In this document: in pieces, positions 1 through 9,605 of the stretch
How positions within the stretch are numbered: the first letter of the stretch is position 1
Layout of the letters: every line of letters begins with the position of its first letter
Source of the DNA: Mycobacterium sp. E1747
Lineage (GTDB): Bacteria; Actinomycetota; Actinomycetes; Mycobacteriales; Mycobacteriaceae
NCBI RefSeq assembly: GCF_001667775.1
Contig: NZ_LZJI01000140.1
Coordinates: 1-35,938, forward strand
Length of the DNA: 35,938 nucleotides
Reading direction: 5' to 3'
Made by a program: the position numbers and the translations under genes
The notes under the pieces: generated by a model
Seen by the model: only the letters and a program-made list of their open reading frames with translations
Told to the model about the DNA's origin: nothing
Database searches by the model: none

Positions 1-825
<825 letters not shown>

Positions 826-883
826 TCAGCCTAGATGAGCGACATGGGCGCTTGCCTCCCCGGTTCCCGCGGATCGTGTGACG

Positions 884-2311
884 TCAGTCGCGGCGCATCT
901 TCCGCAGCCACCTCAGCGCCGACTCGGCGGCGTGATAGCCGCACAGGCCATGGATGCCGGCGCCCGGAGGGGTGGACTGCGAACACAGGTAGACCCCCGG
1001 CACCCCGATCGCGTAGGGGTCGACGGCGATGCGCGGACGGAAGATGACCTGCAGCTTGTCGTTGGCACCGCCGATGATGTCGCCGCCGATGAAGTTGGCG
1101 TTGTAGGCCTGCAGTTCGGCGGTCCCCTTGCTGACCGTGACCAGGACGCGGTCGCGAAAACCGGGGGCGAATCGCTCGATCTGGGCGACCACGGCGGCGG
1201 TGGCGTCGCCGTCATAGCCGAACGGCACGTGCGCGTACGCCCAGATCGGGTTGACGTTGCCCGCCGAGCGGGACGGGTCGGCTCGGTACTGCTGGCCGAG
1301 CAGCACGAAGGGGCGGTCGGTCATCTTGCCCTGCGCGCGCTGGCGTTCGGTGTCGGCCGTCTCGGCGAACGTGCCGCCGAGGTGCACCGTGCCGGCCCGG
1401 GCGCAGTCGGGGTTGGTCCACGGGATGTCGCCCTCAATGGCGAAGTCGACCTTGAACGCCGACGAGCCCTCGCGGTAGCGGCGGTACGACCGCCGAATCC
1501 GGCCCGGCATCGCGTCGCCGTAGATGGCGAGGGCCGCCGCCGGGCTGAGGTCGAGCATCACGATGTCGGCGTCGGGAATGTCCTTGCGGCTCGCGACGGT
1601 CACCCCGGTGGCCACCGAGCCGCCGTGCGCCTGTAGGACGGCCGCAAGCGCTCGGCTGATCGACCCTGATCCCCCTTCGGCGACGGGCCAGCCGTAGCGG
1701 TGCCCGCTGGCCAGGATCATCAAGCCGAGCGATGCGGTCAGCGGGCGATCCAACCGGGTGTAGACGTGGGCGGCGGCGCCGCCGAACAAGGCGCGCGCCT
1801 GCTCGGTGCGGAACCAGCGGGCCATGGTGGTGGCCGGCAACAACGCGCGCGGCCCGAAGGCGGCCAGGCGAAGCGGGTGGCGCGGGATGCCCAGCACCGG
1901 GCCGAGCAGATCCTCGGCCAGCTCGTCGAATCCCGCCGCCAAGTCGCCGATCGCCCGTCTCCAGCGCGAGCCGTCGGGTCCCATGCGGGCCACCGTCTCC
2001 TCGATCGAGTGGTGGAGCACGCCGGCGCTGCCGTCGTCGAGCGGGTGGGCGCAGTCGATCTCCGGCCACTTCCACCGCAGCCCGTAGCGCTGCAGGTCGA
2101 TTTGCTTCCACAGCGGCGAACCGACGCCCAGGGGGTGAAACGCCGAGCAGTGGTCGTGGATGACGCCGGGCATCGTCAGTTCGCCCGAGCGCGCTCCCCC
2201 GCCCACGGTGTCGCGCGCCTCGAGCACCTGGACGTCGAGGCCGTGCCGAGCGAGGTGGATCGCCGCGGCCAGACCGTTGGGGCCGGCACCCACCACCACC
2301 GCTTTGGTCAT
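884..2311 (-). CDS. FAD-dependent oxidoreductase, phytoene desaturase-like (Rv1432 type)
   Basis: A 475-residue flavoprotein of the amine oxidase / phytoene dehydrogenase superfamily. The dinucleotide-binding motif VVVGAGPNGLAAA lies at residues 5-17, with the acidic ribose-binding residue near 31 (VLEARD) and the VGGGARSG loop after it. The C-terminus has the family's flavin-closing region (YLCSQSTPPGAGIHGLCGYH). The start is ATG at 2309-2311, which overlaps the upstream stop as ATGA; an in-frame start 12 nt further upstream (2323) is possible but less typical. The tight coupling to the DUF3556 gene implies co-expression. The substrate is unknown; a polyisoprenoid or lipid is a guess from the family. 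Confidence 0.88.
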   Translation of the reverse strand: MTKAVVVGAGPNGLAAAIHLARHGLDVQVLEARDTVGGGARSGELTMPGVIHDHCSAFHPLGVGSPLWKQIDLQRYGLRWKWPEIDCAHPLDDGSAGVLHHSIEETVARMGPDGSRWRRAIGDLAAGFDELAEDLLGPVLGIPRHPLRLAAFGPRALLPATTMARWFRTEQARALFGGAAAHVYTRLDRPLTASLGLMILASGHRYGWPVAEGGSGSISRALAAVLQAHGGSVATGVTVASRKDIPDADIVMLDLSPAAALAIYGDAMPGRIRRSYRRYREGSSAFKVDFAIEGDIPWTNPDCARAGTVHLGGTFAETADTERQRAQGKMTDRPFVLLGQQYRADPSRSAGNVNPIWAYAHVPFGYDGDATAAVVAQIERFAPGFRDRVLVTVSKGTAELQAYNANFIGGDIIGGANDKLQVIFRPRIAVDPYAIGVPGVYLCSQSTPPGAGIHGLCGYHAAESALRWLRKMRRD

Positions 2312-4098
2312 GGGGCGTTGCACCGGGTCGTCCCCGGCGAAGCCGGGCCGTCGCCGCGAGCGATCACATGCACGGGCAACTCGTCACCGGGCACCGGCCA
2401 CGGCTGGCGGGCGAGCATGTCCTCGACGTTGACATAGCCTTCCTCGATCAGTCCAGCCTTGGCGTCGAAGATGCGGTACCACTGCTTCTGGATGTGGATG
2501 GGTTGTCCCTCGAGGACGATCACCCGCACGTCGCCGTCGGAGAAGTGGCAACGGCGCTGCACGGCTTCGAGCAGCTGCTCGTTGTGCAGATGACCCTCTC
2601 CGAAGTTCCAGCCGACGAGCGGACCGGCGACGATTTCGCCCTCGCGGATCTTGTAATTGGCTTCGTCGGCCTCTCCCCCCAAGGCGCGAGGTACCAGGGC
2701 GTTGAGCGCGCGGCCGTGCACGTGCATGGCCCGGAAGGCGGCGGTCTTGTCCGCCATGATCTCCGCGGTCTCGGGGTCGTATAGGCGGGCCAGCTGGTTG
2801 ATGACGAGGGCGGAGCTCTTGACGATCTCGGCGTCGACCCTTTCCTCCGCACCCGTGCGGAAGCACCACACGCTGGACGCCCAGTTGCCGGCGTAATACC
2901 TCATCGCGGGAAGAAACGAAATCTTTTGGGGGAACATGTTTCCCGCGATCACTAATGCCGCCGCGGCGACGACGAGGGCCCACAGCAGCGGCGAACGCAG
3001 GTCGGTGGCCTGGATCGAGGCGTAGTGGCCGAACAGATAGAACAGCGAGAAGATGAAGAAGACGTTCCACTCCAGCGGAACGCCCATCGGGAGGTTGGAA
3101 ATGATGTTGAGGTGGAAGATCACCATGAATCCGATCAGAAACCACCGCCACGGGTGATCGCCGGCGAAGAAGACCAGCACCGCCGGAACCACGAATTCGG
3201 CTGTGGTGCCGCCGACGTGGGCCATCATCTTCGGCAACCAGGTGGGACGCAGGTCGTTGATGTGGTCGCGGTACAGCATGCGCTTGAGCGGGTTGAACAG
3301 TTTGGGCCGCAGCAGCGCGTTGTTGCTCGTCATCACCGACACCACATACGGAAAGTGGTGGTTGAGCTTGGATGTTGCGGCGCCCCACCACAACAACAGC
3401 ATGATGAGCTTGTATGCCGCGATCTGATCGCTGAACGGGAAGAAGAACACGAACAGCTTGAGCCAGTAGTGCTCGCCGCGAGCGGCCAGGAATATGGTCT
3501 TGTCGCGCAGGCCCAGTACCGCCAGCGCGACGATCGTCGGGATGACGCGGACGGGGTCGATCAGGCCGACGTCGCCGGCCGTGGTGACCGGCCCGCCGTA
3601 GCCGGGCGACAGCAGCGCCCACACCCCGCCGGCCAAAACGATTGCGTATAGCGCAACGTCGACGACGGTGCGTCTGTCACCGGCGGTGAACGGCACCTTC
3701 CCAGGCCACGCCGGCAGCCGAATCGTGTTGGGCCGCAACCAGTACAAGATTCCGCCGATGGGCGGCATGAACCGGCCAGTCAGCGGGCCGGACCCACAAC
3801 CCAGACCCATCACCTCGAACAGCAACGTGAAGACGATGACCTTCTGATAGATGATCGGCTGCGTCCACCAGTCGGCGATACGGCCGAGCCCGCCAAGGCC
3901 CGGGGTCAGCGAGATGATCGCAGCGGGGAGGGCGATGTACAGGGCCATCTTGATCACGTACAGCAGATACACGGCATACGGTGTCCCGAAGCCGTGTTCC
4001 GCCCAGTGCCGCGTCACGACCTGCAGTCGGACGGCCCGGGGCAGTGTGGGCCAGGTCTTGCGATCGACGTCGGGAAGGTCAAGGGTAAGAAATCCCAT
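2308..4098 (-). CDS. Multi-pass membrane protein, DUF3556 family
   Basis: A 596-residue protein with roughly eight hydrophobic segments in its first two thirds, for example YAVYLLYVIKMALYIALPA, VIVFTLLFEVMGLG, KLFVFFFPFS, FVVPAVLVFFAG and LLWALVVAAAALVIAGNMF. A soluble C-terminal domain of about 200 residues follows. It resembles the actinobacterial DUF3556 transmembrane family, whose function is not known to me. The start is ATG at 4096-4098. Its stop overlaps the start of the FAD oxidoreductase by 4 nt, so the two are very likely translated together and may act on the same lipid-like substrate at the membrane (inference). Confidence 0.82.
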   Translation of the reverse strand: MGFLTLDLPDVDRKTWPTLPRAVRLQVVTRHWAEHGFGTPYAVYLLYVIKMALYIALPAAIISLTPGLGGLGRIADWWTQPIIYQKVIVFTLLFEVMGLGCGSGPLTGRFMPPIGGILYWLRPNTIRLPAWPGKVPFTAGDRRTVVDVALYAIVLAGGVWALLSPGYGGPVTTAGDVGLIDPVRVIPTIVALAVLGLRDKTIFLAARGEHYWLKLFVFFFPFSDQIAAYKLIMLLLWWGAATSKLNHHFPYVVSVMTSNNALLRPKLFNPLKRMLYRDHINDLRPTWLPKMMAHVGGTTAEFVVPAVLVFFAGDHPWRWFLIGFMVIFHLNIISNLPMGVPLEWNVFFIFSLFYLFGHYASIQATDLRSPLLWALVVAAAALVIAGNMFPQKISFLPAMRYYAGNWASSVWCFRTGAEERVDAEIVKSSALVINQLARLYDPETAEIMADKTAAFRAMHVHGRALNALVPRALGGEADEANYKIREGEIVAGPLVGWNFGEGHLHNEQLLEAVQRRCHFSDGDVRVIVLEGQPIHIQKQWYRIFDAKAGLIEEGYVNVEDMLARQPWPVPGDELPVHVIARGDGPASPGTTRCNAP

Positions 4099-4239
4099 GA
4101 GCCGCCTCGTTCGGTGTCGGAGGAAACCAGTTGGCCCGTCAAATGTATCGGCACCACGGTACGGGTGTGGCCGATTCGGCCGGCTCAGCCCGCCGACGGT
4201 ATCTCGAGGAACGTAAAGCGCTGCGCGGTAAGCGAATTG

Positions 4240-4698
4240 CTACCGGACGGCGGAGTGGGGCCGCGGGGAAAGGGCGGGCTGCTCGGCCAGGGCCCGGCGG
4301 GCGAAGCGGCTACGCAACCGCTCGAGCATGCCGTCGAGATTGTCGCGATCCTGTTCCTCGATCCGCGCCATGCGCCGAAGGTGGCAGACTGCATCCACGT
4401 CGCCGCCCGCTTGGGCGGTCACGATCGCCTTCTGGTAGCCGTCGAGCCGCTGCTCGATGAGCCTGCGATTCTGGGAGAGCACCCGCATGAAGTAGTCGGC
4501 CTGGCGTTGGTCGGCCGCGTCGGGCGCGGCCGGACCGGCGTCCCCGGCCGGCCGCTCGATGGCCGGTGCCGACGGCCCGGAACCCGTCGGCTCGGGGCGG
4601 GCCACACCGGCGTGGGGCCGGCGGACCGGGTGGTGACGGGAGCCGATCCTGCGGGTGCCCCGGGCGCTGCGCTCTGAAGACAAGCCGGCAACGTCCAT
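4240..4698 (-). CDS. Small protein with helical C-terminal half, unknown function
   Basis: 152 residues. The N-terminal half (1-65) is rich in Arg, Pro and Ala and looks disordered. Residues about 66-140 are strongly helical and charged (DYFMRVLSQNRRLIEQRL, then ARIEEQDRDNLDGMLERLRS), consistent with a helical hairpin or coiled coil. No membrane segment or signal peptide is seen. The start is ATG at 4696-4698 with GGGAG just upstream. It lies 141 bp upstream of the DUF3556 gene in the same direction and is divergent from the acyltransferase operon. I do not recognise the family. Coding is supported by amphipathic helix content and the ribosome site; other frames here give only Arg-rich shadow products. 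Confidence 0.6.
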   Translation of the reverse strand: MDVAGLSSERSARGTRRIGSRHHPVRRPHAGVARPEPTGSGPSAPAIERPAGDAGPAAPDAADQRQADYFMRVLSQNRRLIEQRLDGYQKAIVTAQAGGDVDAVCHLRRMARIEEQDRDNLDGMLERLRSRFARRALAEQPALSPRPHSAVR

Positions 4699-4891
4699 CG
4701 GGCTCCCGTTTCTCCGAAGATTTCACTGAAGGCGTCGTAACAATAGCGCCCGCGCCTCGCCGGCACCATATCCGCAGAAGGGCAAAGAGATAAACACGAT
4801 GACGGCCGGCGCGCCCTGGTCGCTACCATCGAGGAATTCGACGCGGCTCTTCAGACCCGAGGCAGCCTCGCGGGAGCGTCAAGGGAGGAAC

Positions 4892-5701
4892 GTGACCGAC
4901 GACGATCACCCCGATGTCGGCGACATCGGCAAATTCGACCCCGTCTTGACCCAGCGCCTGATGGGCGTGATGCGCCCGGCGCTGAAGACCTACTTCCGGT
5001 CCGAGGTGCACGGCCTCGGTTCCTTCCCGCCCGGCGGTGCGCTGGTGGTGGGAAACCATTCGGGCGGCATGTTCCCGATGGACGTCCCGATCTTCACCGT
5101 CCATTTCTACGAGAAGTTCGGCTACGACCGGCCGGTTTACACCCTGAGCCACGACATCCTGATGACCGGCCCCACCGGGGAGTTCTTCCGGCGCACCGGA
5201 TACATCCGGGCCAACCCGGAGAACGCGGCCGAAGCCCTGCGCTCGGGTGGCGTTGTGATCGTCTTCCCGGGCGGCGACTACGACGCGTACCGGCCCACGC
5301 TCGCGGAGAACGTCATCGACTTCAACGGCCGCAAGGGCTACGTCAGGACGGCGATCGAGGCCGGCGTTCCGATCGTGCCCGCGGTGTCCATCGGTGGACA
5401 GGAGACCCAGCTTTACCTGACGCGCGGCACCTGGCTGGCCGAGCGACTCGGCATCAAACGCCTGCTGCGCAGCGCCATCCTGCCGCTGTCGTTCGGCTTC
5501 CCGTTCGGCTTCAGCGCGGTGATCCCGCCCAACCTGCCGCTACCCACCAAGATCGTGACGCAGGTGCTCGAGCCGATCGACATCGCCTCGCAATTCGGTG
5601 ACGACCCCGACGTCGACGAGGTCGACGAGCACGTGCGGTCGGTGATGCAGCAGGCCCTCAAGGGCCTCGCCGCCAAGCGGCGTTTCCCGATCCTGGGCTG
5701 A
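4892..5701 (+). CDS. Lysophospholipid-type acyltransferase (Rv1428c type)
   Basis: 269 residues in the PlsC/LPLAT superfamily, expected to move an acyl group from acyl-CoA to a glycerolipid or similar acceptor. The acceptor motif appears as NHSGGMFPMD at residues 55-64, a variant of HX4D with longer spacing. The second motif is FPGGDYDAYRP at 125-135, in place of FPEG, and IVPAVSIGG forms the usual proline motif. The start is GTG at 4892-4894 with AGGGAGG 4 nt upstream; the longer in-frame extension back to 4799 lacks conserved sequence. It is the first gene of a three-gene operon with fadD12 (3 nt gap) and lipO, so it probably uses acyl-CoA made by that ligase. Confidence 0.87.
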   Translation: MTDDDHPDVGDIGKFDPVLTQRLMGVMRPALKTYFRSEVHGLGSFPPGGALVVGNHSGGMFPMDVPIFTVHFYEKFGYDRPVYTLSHDILMTGPTGEFFRRTGYIRANPENAAEALRSGGVVIVFPGGDYDAYRPTLAENVIDFNGRKGYVRTAIEAGVPIVPAVSIGGQETQLYLTRGTWLAERLGIKRLLRSAILPLSFGFPFGFSAVIPPNLPLPTKIVTQVLEPIDIASQFGDDPDVDEVDEHVRSVMQQALKGLAAKRRFPILG

Positions 5702-5704
5702 CCC

Positions 5705-7333
5705 GTGGCGTCTCCTTTGAGTCCTATCAGCCACGCCCTCGGCGTGATCTCCACATTGCGCCGCGCCGGCATGATCGCGCCGATGCGACCCGACCGCTAC
5801 CTGAAGATCGCCTCGGCCATGCGCCGCGAGGGGCTGGGAATGACGGTGGGCTTTGCCAGTGCGGCGCAACGCTGCCCGGACCGGCCGGGCCTGATCGACG
5901 AACTCGGCACGCTGACCTGGCGGCAGCTCGACGAGCGCATCAACGCCCTGGCCGCCGCGCTGCAGGACTTGCCCGCCGGCCAACCCAAGGTCGTCGGGAT
6001 CATGTGCCGCAACCACCGCGGCTTCGTCGAGTCCGTGGTGGCCGTCAACCGGCTCGGCTCCGACGTCGTGCTGCTGAACACGTCGTTCGCCGGCCCCGCG
6101 CTCGCCGAGGTGGTCAACCGCGAAGGCGTCGACGCGGTCATCTACGACGAGGAGTTCGCCGAGACGGTGGACCGGGCGCTGGCCGACAAACCGGACGCCA
6201 CCCGCGTCGTAGCGTGGACCGACGGCGACCACGAACTGACCGTCGAGAAGCTCATCACCGATCACGGCGGCCGACAGCCCGAACGCTCCGGCCGCAAGGG
6301 CAGGATGATCCTGCTCACCTCCGGCACCACCGGAACACCTAAGGGCGCCAACCAAACTGGCGGCAACGCCGGCATCGGCACGCTCAAGGCCATCTTGGAC
6401 CGCACGCCGTGGCGGGCCGAGGAGACCGTCGTGGTCGTGGCGCCGATGTTCCACGCCTGGGGCTTTTCGCAGTTGATCTTCGCGGCGTCGATGGCGTGCA
6501 CGGTCGTGACTCGGCGCAAGTTCGACCCCGAGGCGACGCTGGACCTGATCGACCGGCACCAGGCGACCGGCCTGGCGGTGGTTCCGGTGATGTTCGACCG
6601 CATCATGGAGCTGCCGCCCGAGGTCCGAAAGCGGTACAGCTGCAAGTCATTGCGCTTCGCCGCGGCGTCGGGCTCGCGGATGCGTCCCGATGTCGTCACC
6701 GCTTTCATGGATGAATTCGGCGACGTGATCTACAACAACTACAACGCCACCGAGGCCGGCATGATCGCCACCGCCACCCCGACGGACCTGCGCGCGGCGC
6801 CCGACACTGCCGGCCGGCCGGCGGGTGGGACCGAAATCCGGATCCTGGACGGCGAATTCAACGAGCTGCCGGCCGGGGAGGTCGGCACCATCTACGTCCG
6901 CAACGACACCCAGTTCGAGGGCTACACCTCCGGAACCACTAAGGACTTCCACGCCGGGTTCATGTCGTCGGGCGACGTCGGCTATCTGGATGAGGCCGGC
7001 CGCCTGTTCGTCGTCGGCCGCGACGACGAGATGATCGTCTCCGGCGGCGAGAACGTCTACCCGATCGAGGTGGAAAAGATCCTGGCGGCACACGACGACG
7101 TGGCCGAGGCCGCGGTGATCGGCGTCGACGACGAACAGTACGGGCAGCGCCTGGCGGCGTTCGTCGTGCTGAGCGCAGGCGCCCGAGCCACCCCCGAGAC
7201 CCTTAAACAACACGTCCGGGAAAACCTGGCCAACTACAAGGTGCCTCGCGAAATCACCGTGGTCGACGAACTCCCCCGCGGCAGCACCGGCAAGATCTTG
7301 CGCAACGAACTGCAGTCCCGGGTCAACGGCTGA
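5705..7333 (+). CDS. fadD12: Fatty-acyl-CoA ligase FadD12
   Basis: A 542-residue ANL-superfamily enzyme that activates fatty acids through an acyl-adenylate, giving acyl-CoA (or acyl-AMP). The phosphate loop LLTSGTTGTPKG is at about 203-214, the A5 motif YNNYNATE at 343-350, the A7/A8 region SSGDVGYL then GRDDEMIVSGGENVYP at 421-453, and the catalytic lysine K530 in GSTGKILRNEL. All key residues are present. The start is GTG at 5705-5707, 3 nt after the acyltransferase stop; ATG at residue 23 is an alternative. Its stop overlaps the lipO start by one base (TGATG). Identity as FadD12 rests on sequence recall and on synteny with lipO. Confidence 0.92.
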   Translation: MASPLSPISHALGVISTLRRAGMIAPMRPDRYLKIASAMRREGLGMTVGFASAAQRCPDRPGLIDELGTLTWRQLDERINALAAALQDLPAGQPKVVGIMCRNHRGFVESVVAVNRLGSDVVLLNTSFAGPALAEVVNREGVDAVIYDEEFAETVDRALADKPDATRVVAWTDGDHELTVEKLITDHGGRQPERSGRKGRMILLTSGTTGTPKGANQTGGNAGIGTLKAILDRTPWRAEETVVVVAPMFHAWGFSQLIFAASMACTVVTRRKFDPEATLDLIDRHQATGLAVVPVMFDRIMELPPEVRKRYSCKSLRFAAASGSRMRPDVVTAFMDEFGDVIYNNYNATEAGMIATATPTDLRAAPDTAGRPAGGTEIRILDGEFNELPAGEVGTIYVRNDTQFEGYTSGTTKDFHAGFMSSGDVGYLDEAGRLFVVGRDDEMIVSGGENVYPIEVEKILAAHDDVAEAAVIGVDDEQYGQRLAAFVVLSAGARATPETLKQHVRENLANYKVPREITVVDELPRGSTGKILRNELQSRVNG

Positions 7334-8595
7334 TGCGCCGATTCGTACGCCCCCGGCCGCTGACGCGCGCCGCGCTGGAGTTGGCCAACGCCGCCAACGG
7401 ATTACGGCCGCTTGCGCGCAAGGGTTACAGCACCGTGCTGGTGTTCTGGTTCGGTTGGCCGACGTCGGAGGTGCCGGGCGTCTACTTCACCGTCTCCCTG
7501 GTGGATGCCCTGCGGCGTGCGCGGCGCGGACATTTCGCGGGACGACGCGGCAAGGCGGCGCTGGCCATGACGGCCGCGTCGTGGGCCATCCTGGGGGTGA
7601 TCCGCTACCGCGGCGTCACGACCCCGGGCCCGGTGCTCGAGGCGGGCCTGCGCGAGCAGCTCGGCCACGACTACGAAGAGGCGCTGGGCAAGCTGCCGCA
7701 CGCCGAACCCACGCGCAGTGGGCGGCGCAGCCTGCCGCTGGGCAACACCGTGGCGCGCCGGCGGTACGTCGAGAAGACGAACGTGGTGTCTTACGGCCCC
7801 AATGGCCGCGCCAACCTGGCCGACATCTGGCGCCGCCGCGACCTGCCGCGCGACGCCAAGGCACCGGTGCTGCTGCAGGTTCCGGGCGGCGCCTGGATGA
7901 TCGGGATGCGCCGGCCGCAGGCCTACCCGCTGATGAGCCACCTGGCCGCCCGCGGCTGGGTGTGCGTGTCCATCGGCTATCGCGTCTCCCCCCGCCACAC
8001 CTGGCCCGACCACATCGTCGACGTCAAACGTGCGCTGGCATGGGTCAAGGAGAACATCGCGGACTATGGCGGTGACCCCGACTTCGTCGCTGTCACCGGC
8101 GGTTCCGCGGGCGGGCACCTGTGCGCGCTGGCGGCGCTGACCCCCAACGACCCCACATTCCAGCCGGGGTTCGAAGACGCCGACACGTCGGTGGCGGCCG
8201 CCGTCCCGATCTACGGCCGCTACGACTGGTTCTCCACCGAGGGTGAGGGGCGGCCCGAATTCGTCTCTCTGCTCGAAAAGTTCGTGGTGAACCGGGATTA
8301 CGACTCACACCGAGACGTCTACGTCGAAGCCTCGCCGATCCGGCGGCTGCGGGCCGACGCCCCACCGTTCTTCGTCCTGCACGGCTGCGACGATTCGCTG
8401 ATCCCCGTCGGCGAGGCCCAGGAGTTCATCGAGGAACTGCGCGCGGTGTCGAAGTCCCCGGTCGCCTATGCCGAATTGCCCAACGCGCAGCACGCTTTCG
8501 ACATCTTCAGCTCCCCGCGAGCGCATCGGTCCGCGGAGGCCGTAGCCCGGTTCTTGTCGTGGGTGTACGCGACGAACCCGCCCGATCGCGACTAG
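7333..8595 (+). CDS. lipO: Alpha/beta hydrolase, esterase/lipase LipO
   Basis: 420 residues. The C-terminal 250 residues are a hormone-sensitive-lipase-like hydrolase fold. The nucleophile elbow is GGSAGG at 256-261 (Ser258), with the acid near DDSLIP (353-358) and His387 in NAQHAFDIF. The usual HGGG oxyanion motif is replaced by VPGGAWMIG at 183-191, losing the leading His. The N-terminal 140 residues contain a hydrophobic helical stretch (AALAMTAASWAILGVI) that may anchor it to the membrane. It is the last gene of the acyltransferase-fadD12-lipO operon. A role in acylglycerol or ester-lipid turnover is inferred from context. The start is ATG at 7333. Confidence 0.88.
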   Translation: MRRFVRPRPLTRAALELANAANGLRPLARKGYSTVLVFWFGWPTSEVPGVYFTVSLVDALRRARRGHFAGRRGKAALAMTAASWAILGVIRYRGVTTPGPVLEAGLREQLGHDYEEALGKLPHAEPTRSGRRSLPLGNTVARRRYVEKTNVVSYGPNGRANLADIWRRRDLPRDAKAPVLLQVPGGAWMIGMRRPQAYPLMSHLAARGWVCVSIGYRVSPRHTWPDHIVDVKRALAWVKENIADYGGDPDFVAVTGGSAGGHLCALAALTPNDPTFQPGFEDADTSVAAAVPIYGRYDWFSTEGEGRPEFVSLLEKFVVNRDYDSHRDVYVEASPIRRLRADAPPFFVLHGCDDSLIPVGEAQEFIEELRAVSKSPVAYAELPNAQHAFDIFSSPRAHRSAEAVARFLSWVYATNPPDRD

Positions 8596-8597
8596 AT

Positions 8598-8693
8598 CGT
8601 CACGCCAGCGTCACCGCGCCGAGCGTCACGCCAGCGTCACCGCGCCGAGCGTCACGCCAGCGTGGCTCCGGGGCGCGAGCGTCACGCCAGCGT
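8598..8693 (+). repeat. Four direct copies of a CGTCACGCCAGCGT repeat
   Basis: The 14-mer CGTCACGCCAGCGT occurs exactly at 8598-8611, 8624-8637, 8650-8663 and 8680-8693, with periods of 26, 26 and 30 bp. The first two units share the filler CACCGCGCCGAG. Copies 3 and 4 contain the near-palindrome CACGCCAGCGTG. The same repeat occurs in the opposite orientation after the next gene (9601-9646), so the nuclease-like gene lies between inverted repeat clusters. Bases 8676-8694 match 9628-9646 as a perfect 19-bp inverted pair. The cluster starts 3 bases after the lipO stop and could also act on transcription termination. Confidence 0.9.
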
Positions 8694-8759
8694 GGCGGGC
8701 TGTGGATAGTCGGGCCGCACTGACCTGACGTTCGTTGCGGTTTGTGCGACGCTGCCGCG

Positions 8760-9605
8760 ATGGCGGAGCCCTTCATCGGCAGCGAGGCAGTCTCGAATGG
8801 AGAAGTCGTCAAGAGCGCGTTGCGCACGCACTACCGGAAGTTGTTCCGCGACGTCTATGTCGACCCTGGCGCCGAGCTCACCCCGCTGATCCGAGCCCGC
8901 GCAGGATGGCTGTGGTCGCGTCGGCGAGGCATTGTCGCGGGAGTGTCGGCTGCCGCCGTGCATGGGGCCCGGTGGGTGGACGCCACGGCGCCGCTCGAGA
9001 TTCTCCATTGCAACAGAAACCCGTTGCCGGGGCTGCGGATTCACAGTGATCGCCTACAAGACGACGAATTCGCACTGATCGACGGTGTGCCCGTAACGAC
9101 GCCGGCACGGACTGCTATGGACCTGGGATGCTGGCATCCGATGAACGACGCTGTGGCCCTGCTCGACGACCTGCTTCGCGCAACGAACTGCAAGGTGACT
9201 GAGGTCGAGTTGCTCGCCGAGCGATACGGGGGGCGGCGCGGCATCCGGTCGGCGCGCAATGCGCTCGATCTTGCTGACGCCGGCGCGCAGTCACCGAAGG
9301 AAACGTGGCTGCGACTGTTGCTGATCCAAGCGGGGCTGCCCCGACCGCAAACGCAGATCCCGGTCAGTGACGAGTTCGGCGACCTGACGTACTACCTCGA
9401 TATGGGTTGGGAGCATCTCAAGGTCGCAGCCGAGTACGACGGTGAGCAACACCGTCGGGATCGCTGGCAATACACGTGGGACATCAGGCGGCGCGAAACG
9501 CTCGAGCGCCTGGGCTGGAGCGTCATTCGCGTAGTGGCTGGGGACCGCCCCGCCGACATCGTCGGCCGGGTACGAGCCGCGTTGGCCACGCGGGCGGCAC
9601 GCTAG
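8760..9605 (+). CDS. DUF559/Vsr-like nuclease-domain protein with AbiEi-like N-terminus
   Basis: 281 residues. The N-terminal 120 residues resemble AbiEi-type antitoxin or helix-turn-helix proteins of actinobacteria (YRKLFRDVYVDPG, VSAAAVHGARW, GVPVTTPARTAMDLG). The C-terminal 100 residues look like a DUF559/Vsr PD-(D/E)XK nuclease fold (SPKETWLRLLLIQAGLPRP, YYLDMGW, VAAEYDGEQH, DIRRRETLERLGWSVIRV), with D214 and E225/D227 as candidate metal ligands. ATG at 8760 has GACGCT six bases upstream, a weak leaderless-type box; TTG at 8742 is an alternative. No partner toxin lies beside it. It sits between convergent lipO and WS/DGAT genes inside inverted repeats, and its TAG stop falls within a repeat copy. 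Function is unproven. Confidence 0.8.
   Translation: MAEPFIGSEAVSNGEVVKSALRTHYRKLFRDVYVDPGAELTPLIRARAGWLWSRRRGIVAGVSAAAVHGARWVDATAPLEILHCNRNPLPGLRIHSDRLQDDEFALIDGVPVTTPARTAMDLGCWHPMNDAVALLDDLLRATNCKVTEVELLAERYGGRRGIRSARNALDLADAGAQSPKETWLRLLLIQAGLPRPQTQIPVSDEFGDLTYYLDMGWEHLKVAAEYDGEQHRRDRWQYTWDIRRRETLERLGWSVIRVVAGDRPADIVGRVRAALATRAAR

Noticed and set aside
8598..8693. CRISPR array
   Set aside because: Repeats are 14 bp with 12-16 bp spacers that are themselves mostly identical; no cas genes nearby.
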